DNA of 64,000 nt from Antedon mediterranea. Taxonomy: Eukaryota > Echinodermata > Crinoidea > Comatulida > Antedonidae. The notes beneath the pieces were generated by a model. That model was not told the origin of the DNA. It made no database searches and saw only the letters and a program-made list of their open reading frames with translations. The translations under genes were made by a program, and so were the position numbers. The first letter of the stretch is position 1; each line of letters opens with the position of its first letter. The stretch spans positions 9,530,288-9,594,287 of the forward strand of contig NC_092676.1 of assembly GCF_964355755.1 (NCBI RefSeq). Direction: 5' to 3'. Of the stretch, positions 25,901-33,470 are shown piece by piece.

Positions 25901-28281
25901 CAAACCCTAACGACTATAAAGAAGTGACCAACTGGTGGATAGATCAGCCAATTGCATCACGTGTCAAAGTCCCACTTTCGTGTTGTAAAAAGGATAGTAA
26001 AGGAGAACCAATTAATGAACGTCATTGCCAGGATCAGCACACTGATTACAGCCAAGTTTATAGCAGGGTAGATACACTTTTGATAATTCATATATTTTTG
26101 TTAGTAATGACACTGATTCACACCACCTGCACAAATGTTGCTTGCCCTGCTTTGCGATCAAAGAAAGACAGTTGTTGAGCGGTGAAATGTGTAAAAAGTT
26201 ACATTTGTGCAAATATGACACTTTCAAATGTGCAGATCTGTAAAAATGTATAATTCACTAATGTACAAACATCACGCCGTTAAATGTAACAACGATCTGT
26301 TTTGAAGTTAAATGTGCAAACAAAATTCTACAAATGTACAAATCATTTTCTTTAACAAAATGAATGAATTAACAGGAAAATCATATCGATGAAGTAGGTA
26401 TATGAATGAATAGGCCTATAGTATAATCCTTAGGAGAATGTATGTTGTGAATTTAAAATAAGAGGACAAAGGAGACTTCAATTTCCACGGTATAGAAGTT
26501 ACCATATGCCCAGCAAGCAGCGACCACGTGTCAGTCCTGCATCCTCCCCGGACAGTTTATTTTAGCCTTTATTACTACAATTTAATGGCTATATTTTAAA
26601 GACATTGTCTCGTGACTATTTAGAATTAGGTCACCAATTTTAATAAACTGATTGTGGTTGAAAAAATTATTTTATATTTTATATATTTTATTTTTGTCTG
26701 TAGAATTTTATTTGCACATTAATTTAACCTCAAAACTGATCATGTTTACATTTAAAGGCGTGATGTTTGCACATTAGTGGATTATACATTTTTACAGATT
26801 TGCACATTTGATGGTAACATATTTGCACAAATGTGGTTATTTCGACTTTTTCGACAAGTTTGACGTAAAGCCAACGATCTACTAACGCTATCGTATGAAA
26901 ATGTCAGTATTTTTCCTGTAGGACTACTGTAGGAATACGTATTTACAAATGAGTCGTTTCTTTTTTTTTAGGGTTGCTATACCGTTTTGGAAATGCAAGC
27001 CGAAAGTTATATAACACCTTTATCGTCGGGTCGATTTGCGATATTATTGGTAAGGAAACTAACAATACGTGGAACAAATGTATGAGTGAGTGAATAAAAC
27101 AAAAAGATAACCCAGTATGACTTAAAATACTACAACTTAACATACTAAAAAAAATCGATGAAGACATCAACGGTGAATGAATTAATGAAGGAATGTACAC
27201 AAATGTTAAAAGGGTGTGAGTGAGTGAATCAAAAACACTTATTGAACTTGAAGAAAGGCGACCGGTCCAACAAAATACTAGATAATTGACACAGAATTGT
27301 ACTGGCAAACTACTACGTATGGTACTGCCAGTGACCTGGATCTAATAGGTTCGTGTCCAACCCAAGAATAATTTCTATATCTTAATAAAATGTTTTCATA
27401 TTAGGTATATGTACATATATCATACTGTTAAATTATAGAAACAGTGCTCATATTCGGAACATGATCTCATAATCGCGTCGAGCACAGCTCATTGGCGAAA
27501 GTTCCATATTTTTTTAGTTGTGTGAAAAATGTCTTTGGCGGGATTCGAACCTGTGACCTCTCGCTTACAGGGCGAGTATCATACCACTAGACGACAGAGC
27601 CATACATGGTAGTATCACAGATTTTCACCCACCAGATACATTCTCTCATACAACAAACGCCCTTACAATCAGTGGAGGCCTAACTAGTCAGAATAATTCC
27701 AATATATATTGGAAACAGGTCGAAACGTCGTACACGTACGTATTCATGGTGTAACGTAAAGAATTACATACAGATAAATAACTTCTATAATTTGTTCATC
27801 AAAAGTTTTCTTAATGTAAATGTTAGAATTGTCAATCCTCAATAATAACCAACTAATGTCATTGACTGTATTTAACCAACTGTCATTGACTGTATTTTGA
27901 TTGAATGTAGGCCTACTGAAAAATATTCTCTTGCATTGTAACAGTATTTAAAAAAAGTATCCAAAATAGAAAGTCAACATAGGGAATACACAATTGACTT
28001 GACTGACTTGAAATAGTTAACTATTATCTAGCAACAGCTGCAAAAATTGTGTCAAGAAATCGCACACAATGAATTAACAAGTGGCCCAGGATGGATGCAA
28101 ATATATATATACCTAACGTTTCCTACTCGAATAGCAATTTTTACTTATCAAACTTTTACAAAGTAAATTGTTTCTATTAACATATACGAAGTAATTGCAT
28201 TATTGTGGTTTTTTCTTTCAGCTTCTCAGCCTGCTCTTCCAATTCTTTTGTTTTTACCAAGAGATGAGTCACCCAGAGTAG
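1940..28281 (+). CDS. Tetraspanin family protein, complete, 7 exons, 264 aa
   Basis: Exons 1940-2029, 2258-2449, 24062-24145, 24901-25005, 25882-26067, 26972-27049 and 28222-28281. Every intron is phase 0 with GT/AG ends, and the joined CDS is 264 codons plus TAG. The product is a four-pass membrane scaffold protein. TM1 lies around residues 25-44 (FLNVIYAISGIGMVVL). TM2 is around 60-85, ending at SGWKRNRC. TM3 is around 95-114 (YIAGLTVIFTIVIIGG). A large extracellular loop follows, with the diagnostic CCG motif (exon 5 start, YDCCG), a second LSCC pair, a single Cys (RHC) and a final GC (start of exon 6). These six cysteines match the classical loop. TM4 is split by the last intron (GRFAILL, then LLSLLFQFFCFY) and is short, followed by a seven-residue tail. 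The ATG is preceded by AACATGG context and no upstream exon is needed. Length is typical (about 240-300 aa). Intron 2 (2450-24061, about 21.6 kb) is unusual because it is filled with mobile elements and a minus-strand gene. The family is certain; the orthology group cannot be told from sequence alone. Confidence 0.94.
3225..4275 (-). mobile_element. 5'-truncated non-LTR retrotransposon (RT 3' part), degenerate
   Basis: Minus-strand translation gives, in order, a GVPQGTV motif (around 4165), the RT catalytic motif KFADDTSTIG (around 4075), KTKEMIIDFRTK, and a C-terminal domain ending in a 131-codon ORF (3779-3384: FYRSVICSVWTYCLSRWAGN, IQYNRKSRR). Stops interrupt it (for example just before GGHIDF and before the FADD block). 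The 3' end is marked by a short TTATC tail read on the minus strand (about 3229-3256). This structure is typical of Rex/Babar/CR1-group non-LTR elements. The copy is 5' truncated and inactive. Confidence 0.85.
4280..4362 (+). repeat. Retroelement 3' tail ending in (ATGT)n microsatellite
   Basis: The sequence GTGAATAAAGTT is followed by a (ATGT)n run at 4336-4360. An AATAAA-like signal followed by a simple-repeat tail resembles the 3' terminus of a 5'-truncated non-LTR insertion on the plus strand. It abuts the minus-strand RT fragment. The coding part is absent, so the family cannot be named. Confidence 0.4.
4363..5090. other. Gene-free stretch with a CpG-rich patch
   Basis: No coding feature. 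A short CpG-dense patch (about 4420-4520, containing CCGCGGTCGCTCGCCG and GCTAGCCGACATGCG) stands out from AT-rich surroundings. It could be a decayed promoter or a transposon end; I cannot say which. Confidence 0.4.
5090..5188. repeat. Degenerate TTCTTAACRTATTCATT minisatellite, patch 1
   Basis: Irregular reiterations of TTCTTAACGTATTCATT-like units of about 17 bp. The same repeat recurs at 7995-8222 and 9361-9486, so the three patches are probably one array split by DNA-element insertions. Confidence 0.7.
5189..7607. mobile_element. 2.4-kb DNA element with TTAA target site and AGATGTATTGTCCCCC TIRs
   Basis: TTAA (5189-5192) is followed by AGATGTATTGTCCCCC. At the other end GGGGGACAATACATCT is followed by TTAA (7604-7607). 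The inverted similarity extends about 100 bp inward, including shared AAAGTTATTCACTT and GTGAATAACTTTT blocks. TTAA duplication is characteristic of piggyBac and Kolobok superfamilies; the terminal bases do not let me choose. The interior (about 5400-7380) contains a CpG- and GGCCTAG-rich segment and a 95-codon minus ORF that I do not recognise. No transposase motif was seen, so it is probably non-autonomous or carries unrelated cargo. Confidence 0.8.
7620..7994. mobile_element. 375-bp MITE of the TTAA/AGATGTATTG family
   Basis: TTAA (7620-7623), then AAATGTATTGTACCC; the right end is GGGGGACAATACATCT followed by TTAA (7991-7994). The inner sequence (GGCTGCCAGCCAATGG, TTTGGTTGAATTTAAC) is shared with the copy at 15800-16147. 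It lies only 12 bp from the larger copy. It has no coding capacity. Confidence 0.85.
7995..8222. repeat. Degenerate TTCTTAAC minisatellite, patch 2
   Basis: Continuation of the array at 5090-5188: repeated CATTTCTTAAC and CATATTCATT units with heavy divergence. Confidence 0.7.
8230..9350. mobile_element. Possible DNA element with 11-bp TIRs TACTCGGGGTA
   Basis: TACTCGGGGTA at about 8230 is matched in inverse orientation by TACCCCGAGTA at about 9338, and the pair sits within the minisatellite. Internally there is an imperfect direct repeat (CAAAGCTATAGAG occurs near 8376 and 8541, followed by related sequence ending GATGCA) and several palindromic TGACGTCA-like sites. No ORF is recognised. 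The TIR is short, so the call is tentative. Confidence 0.4.
9361..9486. repeat. Degenerate TTCTTAAC minisatellite, patch 3
   Basis: The same reiterated TTCTTAACGTATTCATT units as patches 1 and 2. Confidence 0.65.
9515..12237 (-). pseudogene. Multi-exon gene of unknown function with proline-rich tandem repeats; carries frameshifts
   Basis: Minus strand. Exons I can place: repeat-coding exon from 12237 (acceptor TTTGCAG) to about 10750; 10462-10297; 10188-10108; 9827-9747; and 9633-9515 with stop TAA. The last four join with consistent phase-1 GT/AG junctions into an acidic-then-basic tail. Key pieces are DGDWRDDDDESDDE, then IFYDALSDLNDIID, then a basic end RRKQKMKNNK. IFYDALS after an acidic run resembles a VAP-binding FFAT motif; this is inference only. 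The repeat exon encodes about 12 copies of a 35-aa unit containing PPVAPKP, an SH3-ligand-like proline motif. Breaks: a 1-nt deletion in a T run near 11943, an in-frame stop near 11893, another 1-nt deletion near 10892, and a frame change in the 10462-10297 exon. Because most lie at homopolymers, assembly error is possible. The locus is either a decayed gene or a real one with sequencing errors. It is nested in tetraspanin intron 2 on the opposite strand. I do not recognise the family. Confidence 0.55.
10862..12090 (-). repeat. Coding minisatellite, about 12 x 105 bp (35 aa) units
   Basis: The unit recurs at a strict 105-bp period (+3 in one copy). On the minus strand each unit reads AHSIQGD(D/G)NIVKEDK, then (F/Y)HQIKPPVAPKPA(T/K)K, then SVKK. 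Copies differ by few bases, implying recent homogenisation. The period is a multiple of three, and most units stay open over 313 codons (11827-10886), which argues for past coding selection. Confidence 0.93.
12310..13260. other. Gene-free stretch
   Basis: No convincing exon. Two opposed ORFs around 12434-12704 overlap and have no domain signature. A small GC-rich imperfect palindrome (GGGTTCGCTCGCTTCGC, about 12516-12542) is present. Confidence 0.45.
13265..13640. repeat. Irregular tandem repeats (TTGTAGTTCACGTAAAGTAAA)
   Basis: A 20-bp motif GAATCGCACCTAAATTTGAT occurs twice (13273 and 13333). TTGTAGTTCACG with AGTAAA and AGTTGAATATCTAA then recurs four to five times with variable spacing (about 13395-13635). 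It is non-coding, with minisatellite-like structure. Confidence 0.7.
13660..13760 (-). promoter_or_regulatory. Candidate CpG promoter with YY1-like and ETS-like sites
   Basis: CGCCACCAACGGCCATTTTGC contains the YY1-type core GCCATTTTG (AAAATGGC on the minus strand). It is followed by two GGAAG ETS-type cores (CAGGAAGTGA, CCCGGAAGTC) and CpG-containing sequence. Such clusters mark TATA-less metazoan promoters. On the minus strand it would point towards the repeat gene at 12.2-9.5 kb. The link is inference; no connecting 5' exon was identified. Confidence 0.35.
13900..14500. other. Gene-free stretch
   Basis: A CpG-containing segment (about 14060-14130, CATGCGACGCGATGAACGCG) and two TAGGCCTA palindromes; nothing else recognisable. 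Confidence 0.4.
14520..15142 (+). mobile_element. Non-LTR retrotransposon 3' fragment (RT C-terminus)
   Basis: The plus-strand translation from about 14535 reads INLNKTCELIVDFRTKNRS, then EYKYLGTIIDEKLDWCNNIQ and KKGQQRLYLLRLRNLG. This is the conserved segment after the RT catalytic core of Rex/CR1-group elements. Frameshifts follow. The 3' end is GGACCAAATAAAGAATGAATGAATG, an AATAAA plus GAAT-repeat tail. It is 5' truncated and inactive. Confidence 0.8.
15157..16549. mobile_element. 1.4-kb foldback element, TIR GGGTGTCACGAAACCTAAG
   Basis: Left end GGGTGTCACGAAACCTAAGA and right end TTTTGTGACACCC are inverted. Inverted similarity continues far inward: CACACCTTAGAATTAGG near 15440 against ATTCTAAGGTGTGG near 16385; TTTCGCATACTC near 15543 against GAGTATGCGAAAA near 16295; CGCCAAAAGAG against CTCTTTTGGCG. 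Arms are about 450 bp. The centre is occupied by a TTAA-family MITE (15800-16147). The arms carry reiterations of CCTAAGAYCACGAAAGC. It has no transposase and is related to the 237-bp copy at 21230-21466. Confidence 0.85.
15800..16147. mobile_element. TTAA-family MITE inserted in the foldback element
   Basis: TTAA (15800-15803) followed by AGATATATTGTTCCCC; right end GGGGGACAATACATCT at 16127-16142, then TTCAA (a one-base-altered TTAA). Shares GGCTGGCAGCCAATTT and TTACAGTTTTTTCAGG with the copy at 7620-7994. It sits in the spacer of the larger palindrome and is therefore younger than it. Confidence 0.85.
16550..16840 (-). mobile_element. Non-LTR RT C-terminal fragment
   Basis: The minus-strand ORF contains SFKCLGAIMTDEGSKP, ILSRIAQTTALAKLKTIW, TSKIRLMRILPISVFLYACE and SWTLTADLQRWIEA. 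This is the region downstream of the RT active site in RTE/CR1-like elements. The fragment is cut off exactly at the TIR of the foldback element. An upstream in-frame stop is present. Confidence 0.8.
16850..18520 (-). mobile_element. L1/Tx1-like retrotransposon, ORF1 plus partial endonuclease; RT missing
   Basis: Minus strand. ORF1 (18504-17860, 214 codons) starts with two CCHC zinc knuckles, CNKCLKNGHEAYQC and CFKCRQEGHTMSTC, followed by an acidic/serine-rich tail. ORF2 begins at 17739 with HLLSLNVRGF and IIFIQESHLT, the N-terminal blocks of an AP-type endonuclease. About 120 bases after this ORF stops comes MSDHQAIALKIS (17366), the C-terminal SDH block of the endonuclease, so its middle is deleted. 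The L1-type linker KGAQIRSRVKWIEDGE and TKYFLGLEK follows near 16930. The RT domain is absent because the element ends at an unrelated fragment near 16840. It is inactive. Confidence 0.88.
18541..18933. other. AT-rich junction sequence
   Basis: Contains TATATA-rich stretches, a duplicated AATGTTCTTTGCCTG motif (18563 and 18730) and a short GTTGA run (about 18857-18875). It probably represents the 5' end of the L1-like element and an insertion junction. No gene. Confidence 0.4.
18934..19051 (-). repeat. Truncated 3' LTR
   Basis: About 118 bp matching the end of the 23.4-23.8 kb LTR with a few differences. The far 3' side is missing, so no target-site duplication can be checked. The polypurine tract lies at 19052-19072 (plus coordinates). 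Confidence 0.78.
19706..20567. mobile_element. 862-bp insertion with 8-bp TSD GTTCGCCT (hAT-like)
   Basis: GTTCGCCT occurs at 19698-19705 and 20568-20575. The uninterrupted site survives in the opposite arm of the palindrome (GTGAGGCGAACTGCATGC near 22860), so the insertion and its duplication are directly demonstrable. Ends are roughly inverted (TAGTCTGGGCTCCAGACG / CAGACTTGGGGCAAGTCTA). The 8-bp duplication fits hAT. The content is non-coding and GC-mixed. Confidence 0.78.
20700..22045. repeat. Repeats built on a perfect hairpin GGTCTCTGTTTTCGAG/CTCGAAAACAGAGACC
   Basis: About five units of roughly 100 bp combine ACTAAAACGTCTCAATATTA, CGTTATATAGGGGG and the hairpin. Perfect stems: 18 bp with a TTTTT loop at 21145-21185, and 17 bp at 22003-22041. 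Imperfect units lie near 20750-20900 and 21945-21980. Some units are inverted relative to others (ACGTTTTAGTGGGGG near 21991). It is split by the element at 21230-21466. Confidence 0.88.
21230..21466. mobile_element. 237-bp MITE of the GGGTGTCACGAAACC family
   Basis: Ends GGGTGTCACGAAACCTAAGA and TTAGGTTTCGTGACACCC are near-perfect inverted repeats of about 65 bp, with a short AT-rich core. The flanks TTATATAGGG and TTATATGGGG suggest a duplication of about 8-10 bp. It is inserted in the hairpin-repeat array. Confidence 0.88.
23368..23845 (-). repeat. 5' LTR (478 bp) of the deleted LTR element
   Basis: Bounded TG...CA on the minus strand. Its plus-strand right part (GTTCTTGATTGTTCTTATT through GGTAATTTATTACA) is repeated at 18934-19051. 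The internal side carries the primer-binding-like sequence. Confidence 0.8.
25701..25853. mobile_element. Degenerate MITE, TTAA flanked, TIR AGCTCTGTC
   Basis: TTAA at 25701-25704, AGCTCTGTCACACAATCAAA inward; right end AATAGTGCAGACATAGCT followed by TTAA. Internal GTAGTGATG and AGGCACATCACATG blocks match the better-preserved copy at 47200-47366. It lies in tetraspanin intron 4, just before exon 5. Confidence 0.7.
26190..26845. mobile_element. Foldback MITE, about 650 bp, in tetraspanin intron 5
   Basis: The left arm about 26198-26293 (TTACATTTGTGCAAATATG, then AAATGTGCAGATCTGTAAAA, then AACATCACGCCGTTAAATGT) is repeated inverted at about 26744-26840. Arms are about 95 bp and 85-90 percent identical by eye. 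The spacer is non-coding. Confidence 0.82.
27531..27601 (-). repeat. tRNA-derived SINE-like sequence
   Basis: Minus strand: GGCTCTGTCGTCTAGTGGTA (A-box-like) and a perfect B-box GGTTCGAATCC. The anticodon arm CTCGC/GCGAG has a 7-nt loop CCTGTAA. The acceptor stem does not pair and the T-stem has mismatches, so it is not a functional tRNA. It is best read as the head of a tRNA-derived SINE or a decayed tRNA pseudogene. Confidence 0.65.
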
Positions 28282-28414
28282 GAACTGTACTAACATGTGA
28301 GAGCATACTTCAGATGATGGGGCATGAGCTACGTGTAAATTCACTGAACTTGTCAATAGATATTTTGTATGCGGATATTTTGAAATTAATGTACAGTGTC
28401 TATGCCTAAGCATC

Positions 28415-28420
28415 AATAAA
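28415..28420 (+). terminator. Polyadenylation signal AATAAA of the tetraspanin gene
   Basis: AATAAA lies 134 nt past the stop codon and is followed by an A/T-rich stretch with TGTTTT. It is the first canonical signal in the 3' UTR. Confidence 0.65.
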
Positions 28421-28439
28421 AAAAATGTTTTAATAGTTA

Positions 28440-30085
28440 GATTGAGATTCGTTTTATTGTCATACTTTTTATAAAATTAGAATCCGTCTAGAGGCATACT
28501 GTGTGTATTCATAAAGATTTTTTTCTGACAATTTTCAGAAAGATCACTTTTAAAGAATATTTTGTTTTTGTATTCAGAAATATTTAAATATTTAGTTGCT
28601 TATACGTAATTACTGATATTGTTCTGATATTCATAAATGTTTTAATATTTAGTTGGTTATACAGTACTTAATTACTGATACTTCAATAGTCAAACATGAA
28701 CACTAGCCTAATAATTAAAGCGATATGCATGGTAACATTCTTGTTTTGTTATAAAAATAGGCATACAGTTTAACAGTAGTTTAGTTAGTATTGTTTTGAG
28801 GCTTTCTTAGTAGTGAAATTCAATATATTAATCTGTGATATATTGATAACCACGTTTTCTTTTCAGAACTACATACGCAATGTACCGCAAAATAAATATC
28901 TTCTAATAGTATTCAAATATAAAGCAACTATACTATTTTTTTCTATGTTGATATTATTGATTGATAAAATACAACACAATTAATATCAAGAAATGATGAC
29001 ATACACTATCAAAATGCTTGGTAAATAGTAGATCATGTCAATCAATGAATTCTACTACAAATAGAAATAATATAATAATAATATAGTAAATACAATATTG
29101 TGTATAGTGCATGTGGCGGGACGTTTATTCGAGGAAATAAATTCTAAATGATGTTATATTAGGATGGGGCCGTTACTTTCAGGGGAGTTTATTTGAATAA
29201 ATACGGTAATTAGAAACCACTTAGTTACAGTAAGTAGCTAAGTAACAACACATTTATTTAGACCAAACGTATTAATTTTGTAAACATCTTTTGTAAGTGT
29301 AGTATAGAAATATATGAGAAAAAAGGAGTTTATCAAATTGTAATGACATTAGAAATTAACAAAAATGTAATCAATATGATTTTATGTGATGACACGAAAG
29401 ATGATATGAATGTGATTAAAAGTGGTGTGTAGCCTACGCCACAAAAAAGAGAACAAAAAACTTACAGTAAGTATAAAGTTTAAAGCAAATCGTCTAACAC
29501 GACAAAGCTTCTATCACGATTTATATTGTTTACGGCACAACAGCAGCAAGCTCAGACAACACACAACTTCAATTTAAGAGGAATTTATAAACATGTCTTG
29601 CACCTAATATTTTAAAGTAGGCCTAGACTGTACAACTTTTACAACTGTTTAACGCAACTCATACAATTATATTTCAAGTTAGTTATATAGTTATTCTATG
29701 AGAAATAACTAATATATAATCTATTTCTATTGAGATCCAGTCATGATTCGCACAACATTGTCATTTGTTTTAGAAATTTGCCTTTTGATTAATGTTTAAT
29801 TTAAATAAATAAAATGTAGGCCTAACTAAATGTGTCAGAATGCGCAATGGTGAAGAAATGAAAATGTATTAAGAAGACATATCGGAAAATTATATCAACC
29901 TACATATATGCATAATAGATAGAAGAAAAATGAATAAAATAATGGCAACCATCGATAGGGACCTACATATGACATATGATTTCCGTTAATAAATTCATTA
30001 TCAAGGTTTACATACAAAAATAACGAAGGCTGGTCAAATGTATTTCAGTTTCAAACCCTCACAGTTGCACAAGGTGGGAAGTACA
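28440..30085. other. AT-rich gene-free stretch
   Basis: No domain-bearing ORF. A segment at about 29366-29456 (GATTTTATGTGATGACACGA, AAAAGTGGTGTGTAG) is duplicated at 31170-31246. Confidence 0.5.
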
Positions 30086-30087
30086 CT

Positions 30088-30830
30088 TATTTATTTATTC
30101 AACACAATTTCAAGAGGGTGACCTAGCCAGCGGAAGCTGATTTTGAGGGCCCTCTACATTACAGGTAAAAAATATATTACATTAGTTAAAATTCAATAAA
30201 GTATAAATATATAAATGTAAATTGAAAGACAAAAAAGTAAAAAGGTAAGGAAGATAAAAATTTTAAATGTGTCATTATTAAACATAACATTCTTTAATTT
30301 ACTTTTAAAATTTGAAAAAGTATTACAATTTCTAATTGAAACGTTTAAATAGTATTTAGGTCCTTTATAATTAAAAGAATATTTAACAAGTTCACATTGA
30401 GGTCTTGCAACAACGAAATCACCCCTGGAAAGTTGCCGGGAAGACATTCTACCATTGGCAGTAATTCTGGCAAGCCCACGGCAGATGTTAGTTGAGGCGA
30501 GATTGTTAGAGGCACGATAGGCAAGACAGTCCATTTGGTAGTCAGCACGTTGAGAAACAGTAAGAGTAGAAATGGTGTTAAAGAGTTGACGGGAAGGAGT
30601 AGTTTAAGGAACTTGGAGAATAGTTCGGAGAGCTCTATTTTGAAGTTTCTTAATCTTAGAGATGTGACTAGGCCTTGAGTCCCACACCGTGATGCATTAA
30701 TCGATGTGGGTAAGAATAAGGAGTTGTAAAGAAAAAGGGCAGTGGAAAATTTAAGGAAACATCTAGTGCGGGAGAGAAGGAAAATAGAAGAATTACGTTT
30801 ATTGCAAAGGTGGGATATATGGTTGTTCCA
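30088..30830 (-). mobile_element. L2/CR1-like non-LTR retrotransposon 3' fragment
   Basis: The minus-strand frame reads QMDCLAYRASNNLASTNICR, then GLARITANGRMSSRQLSRGD, then a C-terminus NTFSNFKSKLKNVMFNN. Upstream, other frames give FYNSLFLP-like RT thumb sequence with frameshifts. The 3' terminus is TTGAATAAATAAATAAG on the minus strand (near 30088). It is 5' truncated and inactive. Confidence 0.78.
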
Positions 30831-30987
30831 GGTAAGGGTATTGTCAATACATTTTTAGTTGCTACATGTACACAAGGAAAAGAAAGAATTGTTGTTAAAT
30901 ACCGAGACCGTGATAAACCGTTTCTAATATTACATAATTGTGTATGTTTGTTTAAAATTCATTACACTATTAGTTGTTTATTTCAGG

Positions 30988-31097
30988 GAACAGATGATTT
31001 AAAACGTGTGATGTTGCAGACTATAATTACCGACAAAGAGGAAACGAGAACTCCCCAGATGACGTCACATTTCTATGAAACGATAAGATTGTTATGA
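30988..31097 (+). CDS. Candidate terminal exon, unknown gene
   Basis: A good acceptor (TTAGTTGTTTATTTCAG) is followed by an open segment GTDDLKRVMLQT ... SHFYETIRLL and TGA at 31095-31097. An AATAAA follows near 31209 and an A-rich stretch near 31235. No upstream exon was identified. It could be an alternative last exon of the tetraspanin (phase 0 would fit, but TM4 would be lost), part of an unrelated gene, or chance. Confidence 0.25.
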
Positions 31098-31249
31098 GGC
31101 CTTTGACCAGGACCTACCAGACTATGCTCACTTTATTTTTTCAGATAGTTTTAGAAATCTATTTAAATATAATGATTTTATGTAATGACATGAGATAATA
31201 TGAATGTGAATAAAAGTGGTGTTTGCGCCACAAAATAAAAAAAAGAAAT

Positions 31250-31925
31250 CAATTTGGGTTCCTCAGTACATTCGGGTGATGAACCATCAGGATGTAATGA
31301 CCTCATGATCTGCATAGCTTTGAAAAACGCTGAAAACCTAAACTAATAGTAGTAGTAATACTAGTAATAGTAGTCTATGAGTGCCGCTTACATGGATAAA
31401 CTGAGCCCGTGCAACTCAGAGGGATGGCTTAGATACGAAAAGTAAAAAGTTCTTAGAACACTCCATACCATAATGGACTTGTCAGCAACCACGCCCTCCA
31501 AATAAAAAATAAAAGAAACTGTTTTTAATTTCATCAAAATCTGACTACGGAAAGTTCCGAAAGAAAATGTATTATATATGACTTTATGGTGTGTGATGGT
31601 GTGCATTGCAAAAATGTTTTAAATATATGACAAAGCAGTAGTTTTGCATAGATCTCCCCAATTATCGGTGTGATTTTTATTTAAATTGTAGTGTCTGGTG
31701 ATTGGCTATAAAATGGTTAGGTCATCTCCACTTAATCACCGGGCCTATTTGAATCCAAATCGTGGTTCCTGATATGTGATTGGCTGGTCAGTTGCGATAC
31801 GTCACTAACCGTTCCACTCGCCCTCGTTTTGAAAGTAGAAGTCTGCCACATTTCAACGTATAGTAGCTATCAGCTTAACGGCAGCTAATGACAGCTTACA
31901 TCAGTATTTTAGTTATGTTGTGATC
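31250..31925. other. Gene-free stretch
   Basis: Nothing recognised except paired TGATTGGCT motifs (CCAAT-box-like, near 31695 and 31778). These might be a decayed promoter or LTR-like sequence. Confidence 0.35.
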
Positions 31926-31927
31926 TA

Positions 31928-33130
31928 AAGATCCATTACAACAATTTTTACGCATGTTAGAACACTTTGTCTCGTCATGGATAAAACCCAAGATCACGCC
32001 TAAATTAGACGAAATGCAATTTGGAAATCGCACAGGAGCGTCTACAAGTCACTATCTTACTAGCATGTTACACTATTTACTTCAAGGTCTTGATAAACCT
32101 GGACACGAAGCAACGGTTATTGCAGTTGATTTTCGTAAAGCGTTTGACCTAATTGATCATACAATCGCTGTCAAGAAGTTAATTGATATTGGAGTTCAAC
32201 CTGAATTGATGCCGTGGATTTGTGATTTTCTGAGCGAACGTAAACAGAGAGTGAAACTCAATGGCGGTTTTTAAAACTGGCAAGGAATAACTTGCGGAGT
32301 TCCTCAGGGGACGAAACTGGGTCCCTTAATTTTCCAAGTAATGGTTAACAATTCGCTTAGAGAATTCCCAAATCGGTGGAAGTATGTAGATGATTTGTCA
32401 ATATGTGAAGTTCACAACAAGAAAACCCCGCCTAATGTTCAAGATCAATTAAACGAACTATCACAATGGACCAAAGACAATAATATGATAATTAATATTG
32501 AAAAAACTAACTTTATGAACATTTCTTTTGCCAAATCTCAACCCATTGTTAAATCATTTACGATAAATAATATAAAAATAACCAATGTTGAATGCTTAAA
32601 GTTACTTGGGGTTCAGATCACTAATGATCTGAAATGGAATATGCATATCCACGATGTTGTTAATAGAGCCAGTAAGAGATTACATATGTTGACATGTTTA
32701 AAAAGATTTGGAATGCCTTGTAACCATCTGCGTCAAATGTATATTAGCCACATAAGACCTGTAACTGAATATGCGTGTCCGGTATGGCACTCTGCTTTAA
32801 CCATAGCACAATCCATGGAGCTTGAATCTATACAGAAACGCGCATGTAGAATAATTCTCGGACAAAAATATGCATCCTATGATCAAGCAATTAAACTACT
32901 TAATCTTAAATTTTTAGATCAAAGAAGAGAAGATATTCTTCTTGATTTTGCTAAAAATCTTAACAAAATCGTTCCTAACGCACTTCCTAAATTGAGAGGC
33001 GAAACGTGTGGCAGGATACTTAGGAATGCTAAGAAGCAAAGTGAAATATATGGCAATACTAAAAGATTCAACAACTCATGTTTCCCAGCACTGTGTAGAC
33101 TAATTAATAAACCAAAATAAACACAACAAT
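31928..33130 (+). mobile_element. Non-LTR retrotransposon RT domain, one in-frame stop
   Basis: A frame of about 395 codons carries RT motifs in order: QFGNRTGASTSHYLTSM, VIAVDFRKAFDLIDH (catalytic Asp), GVPQGTKLGPLIF, the WKYVDDLS catalytic box, and CLKLLGVQITNDLKWN, ending in a C-terminal domain (ISHIRPVTEYACPVW). The only coding lesion in this stretch is TAA at 32272-32274. It lacks the endonuclease and is 5' truncated near 31928. TAA repeats follow the stop codon and a GAAT tail lies near 33340. The family is Jockey/CR1-like by motif order. Confidence 0.88.
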
Positions 33131-33352
33131 AATAATAATAATAAGTAATACTGTAAGTAATTTCATCAGTTTCTTCCATGTGTAATATCTCCTTTTTAAA
33201 AATATTTTTTTTAACTTTTTAACTTTTTAATGTTGTAAATTTTGATGTTTGAAAGCTTGTACCAATTTTATATGTAAATCTCTCGCAATTCAGTTTTATT
33301 TTATATATACTGCAAAGAGAAATATTGAATAAAAGCAGAATGAATGAATAAA

Positions 33353-33470
33353 GAGATATATTGTGCCCCTGAAAAAACTTTTTATTTAAAATGTTTTCGT
33401 TGAATATGCCATTTTAATGTCACATAATTATGAGTGAAAAATAAGATTTGGATTTTACAAGACATTTGCG
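33353..33470 (+). mobile_element. Partial left end of a TTAA-family element
   Basis: AGAGATATATTGTGCCCCTG followed by GTTGAATATGCCATTTTAAT and GTCACATAATTATGAG matches the inner TIR sequence of the elements at 5.2, 7.6 and 15.8 kb. The right end is missing. Confidence 0.65.

Noticed and set aside
27531-27601. Functional tRNA gene
   Set aside because: A- and B-boxes are present, but the acceptor stem does not pair and the T-stem is mismatched, so it is treated as SINE-like.
27690-27740. Third hammerhead-like site (GGTCGAAACGTC after a TTCCAATATATATTGGAA hairpin)
   Set aside because: The CUGANGA core is missing; only a GAAA-containing box and a hairpin remain.
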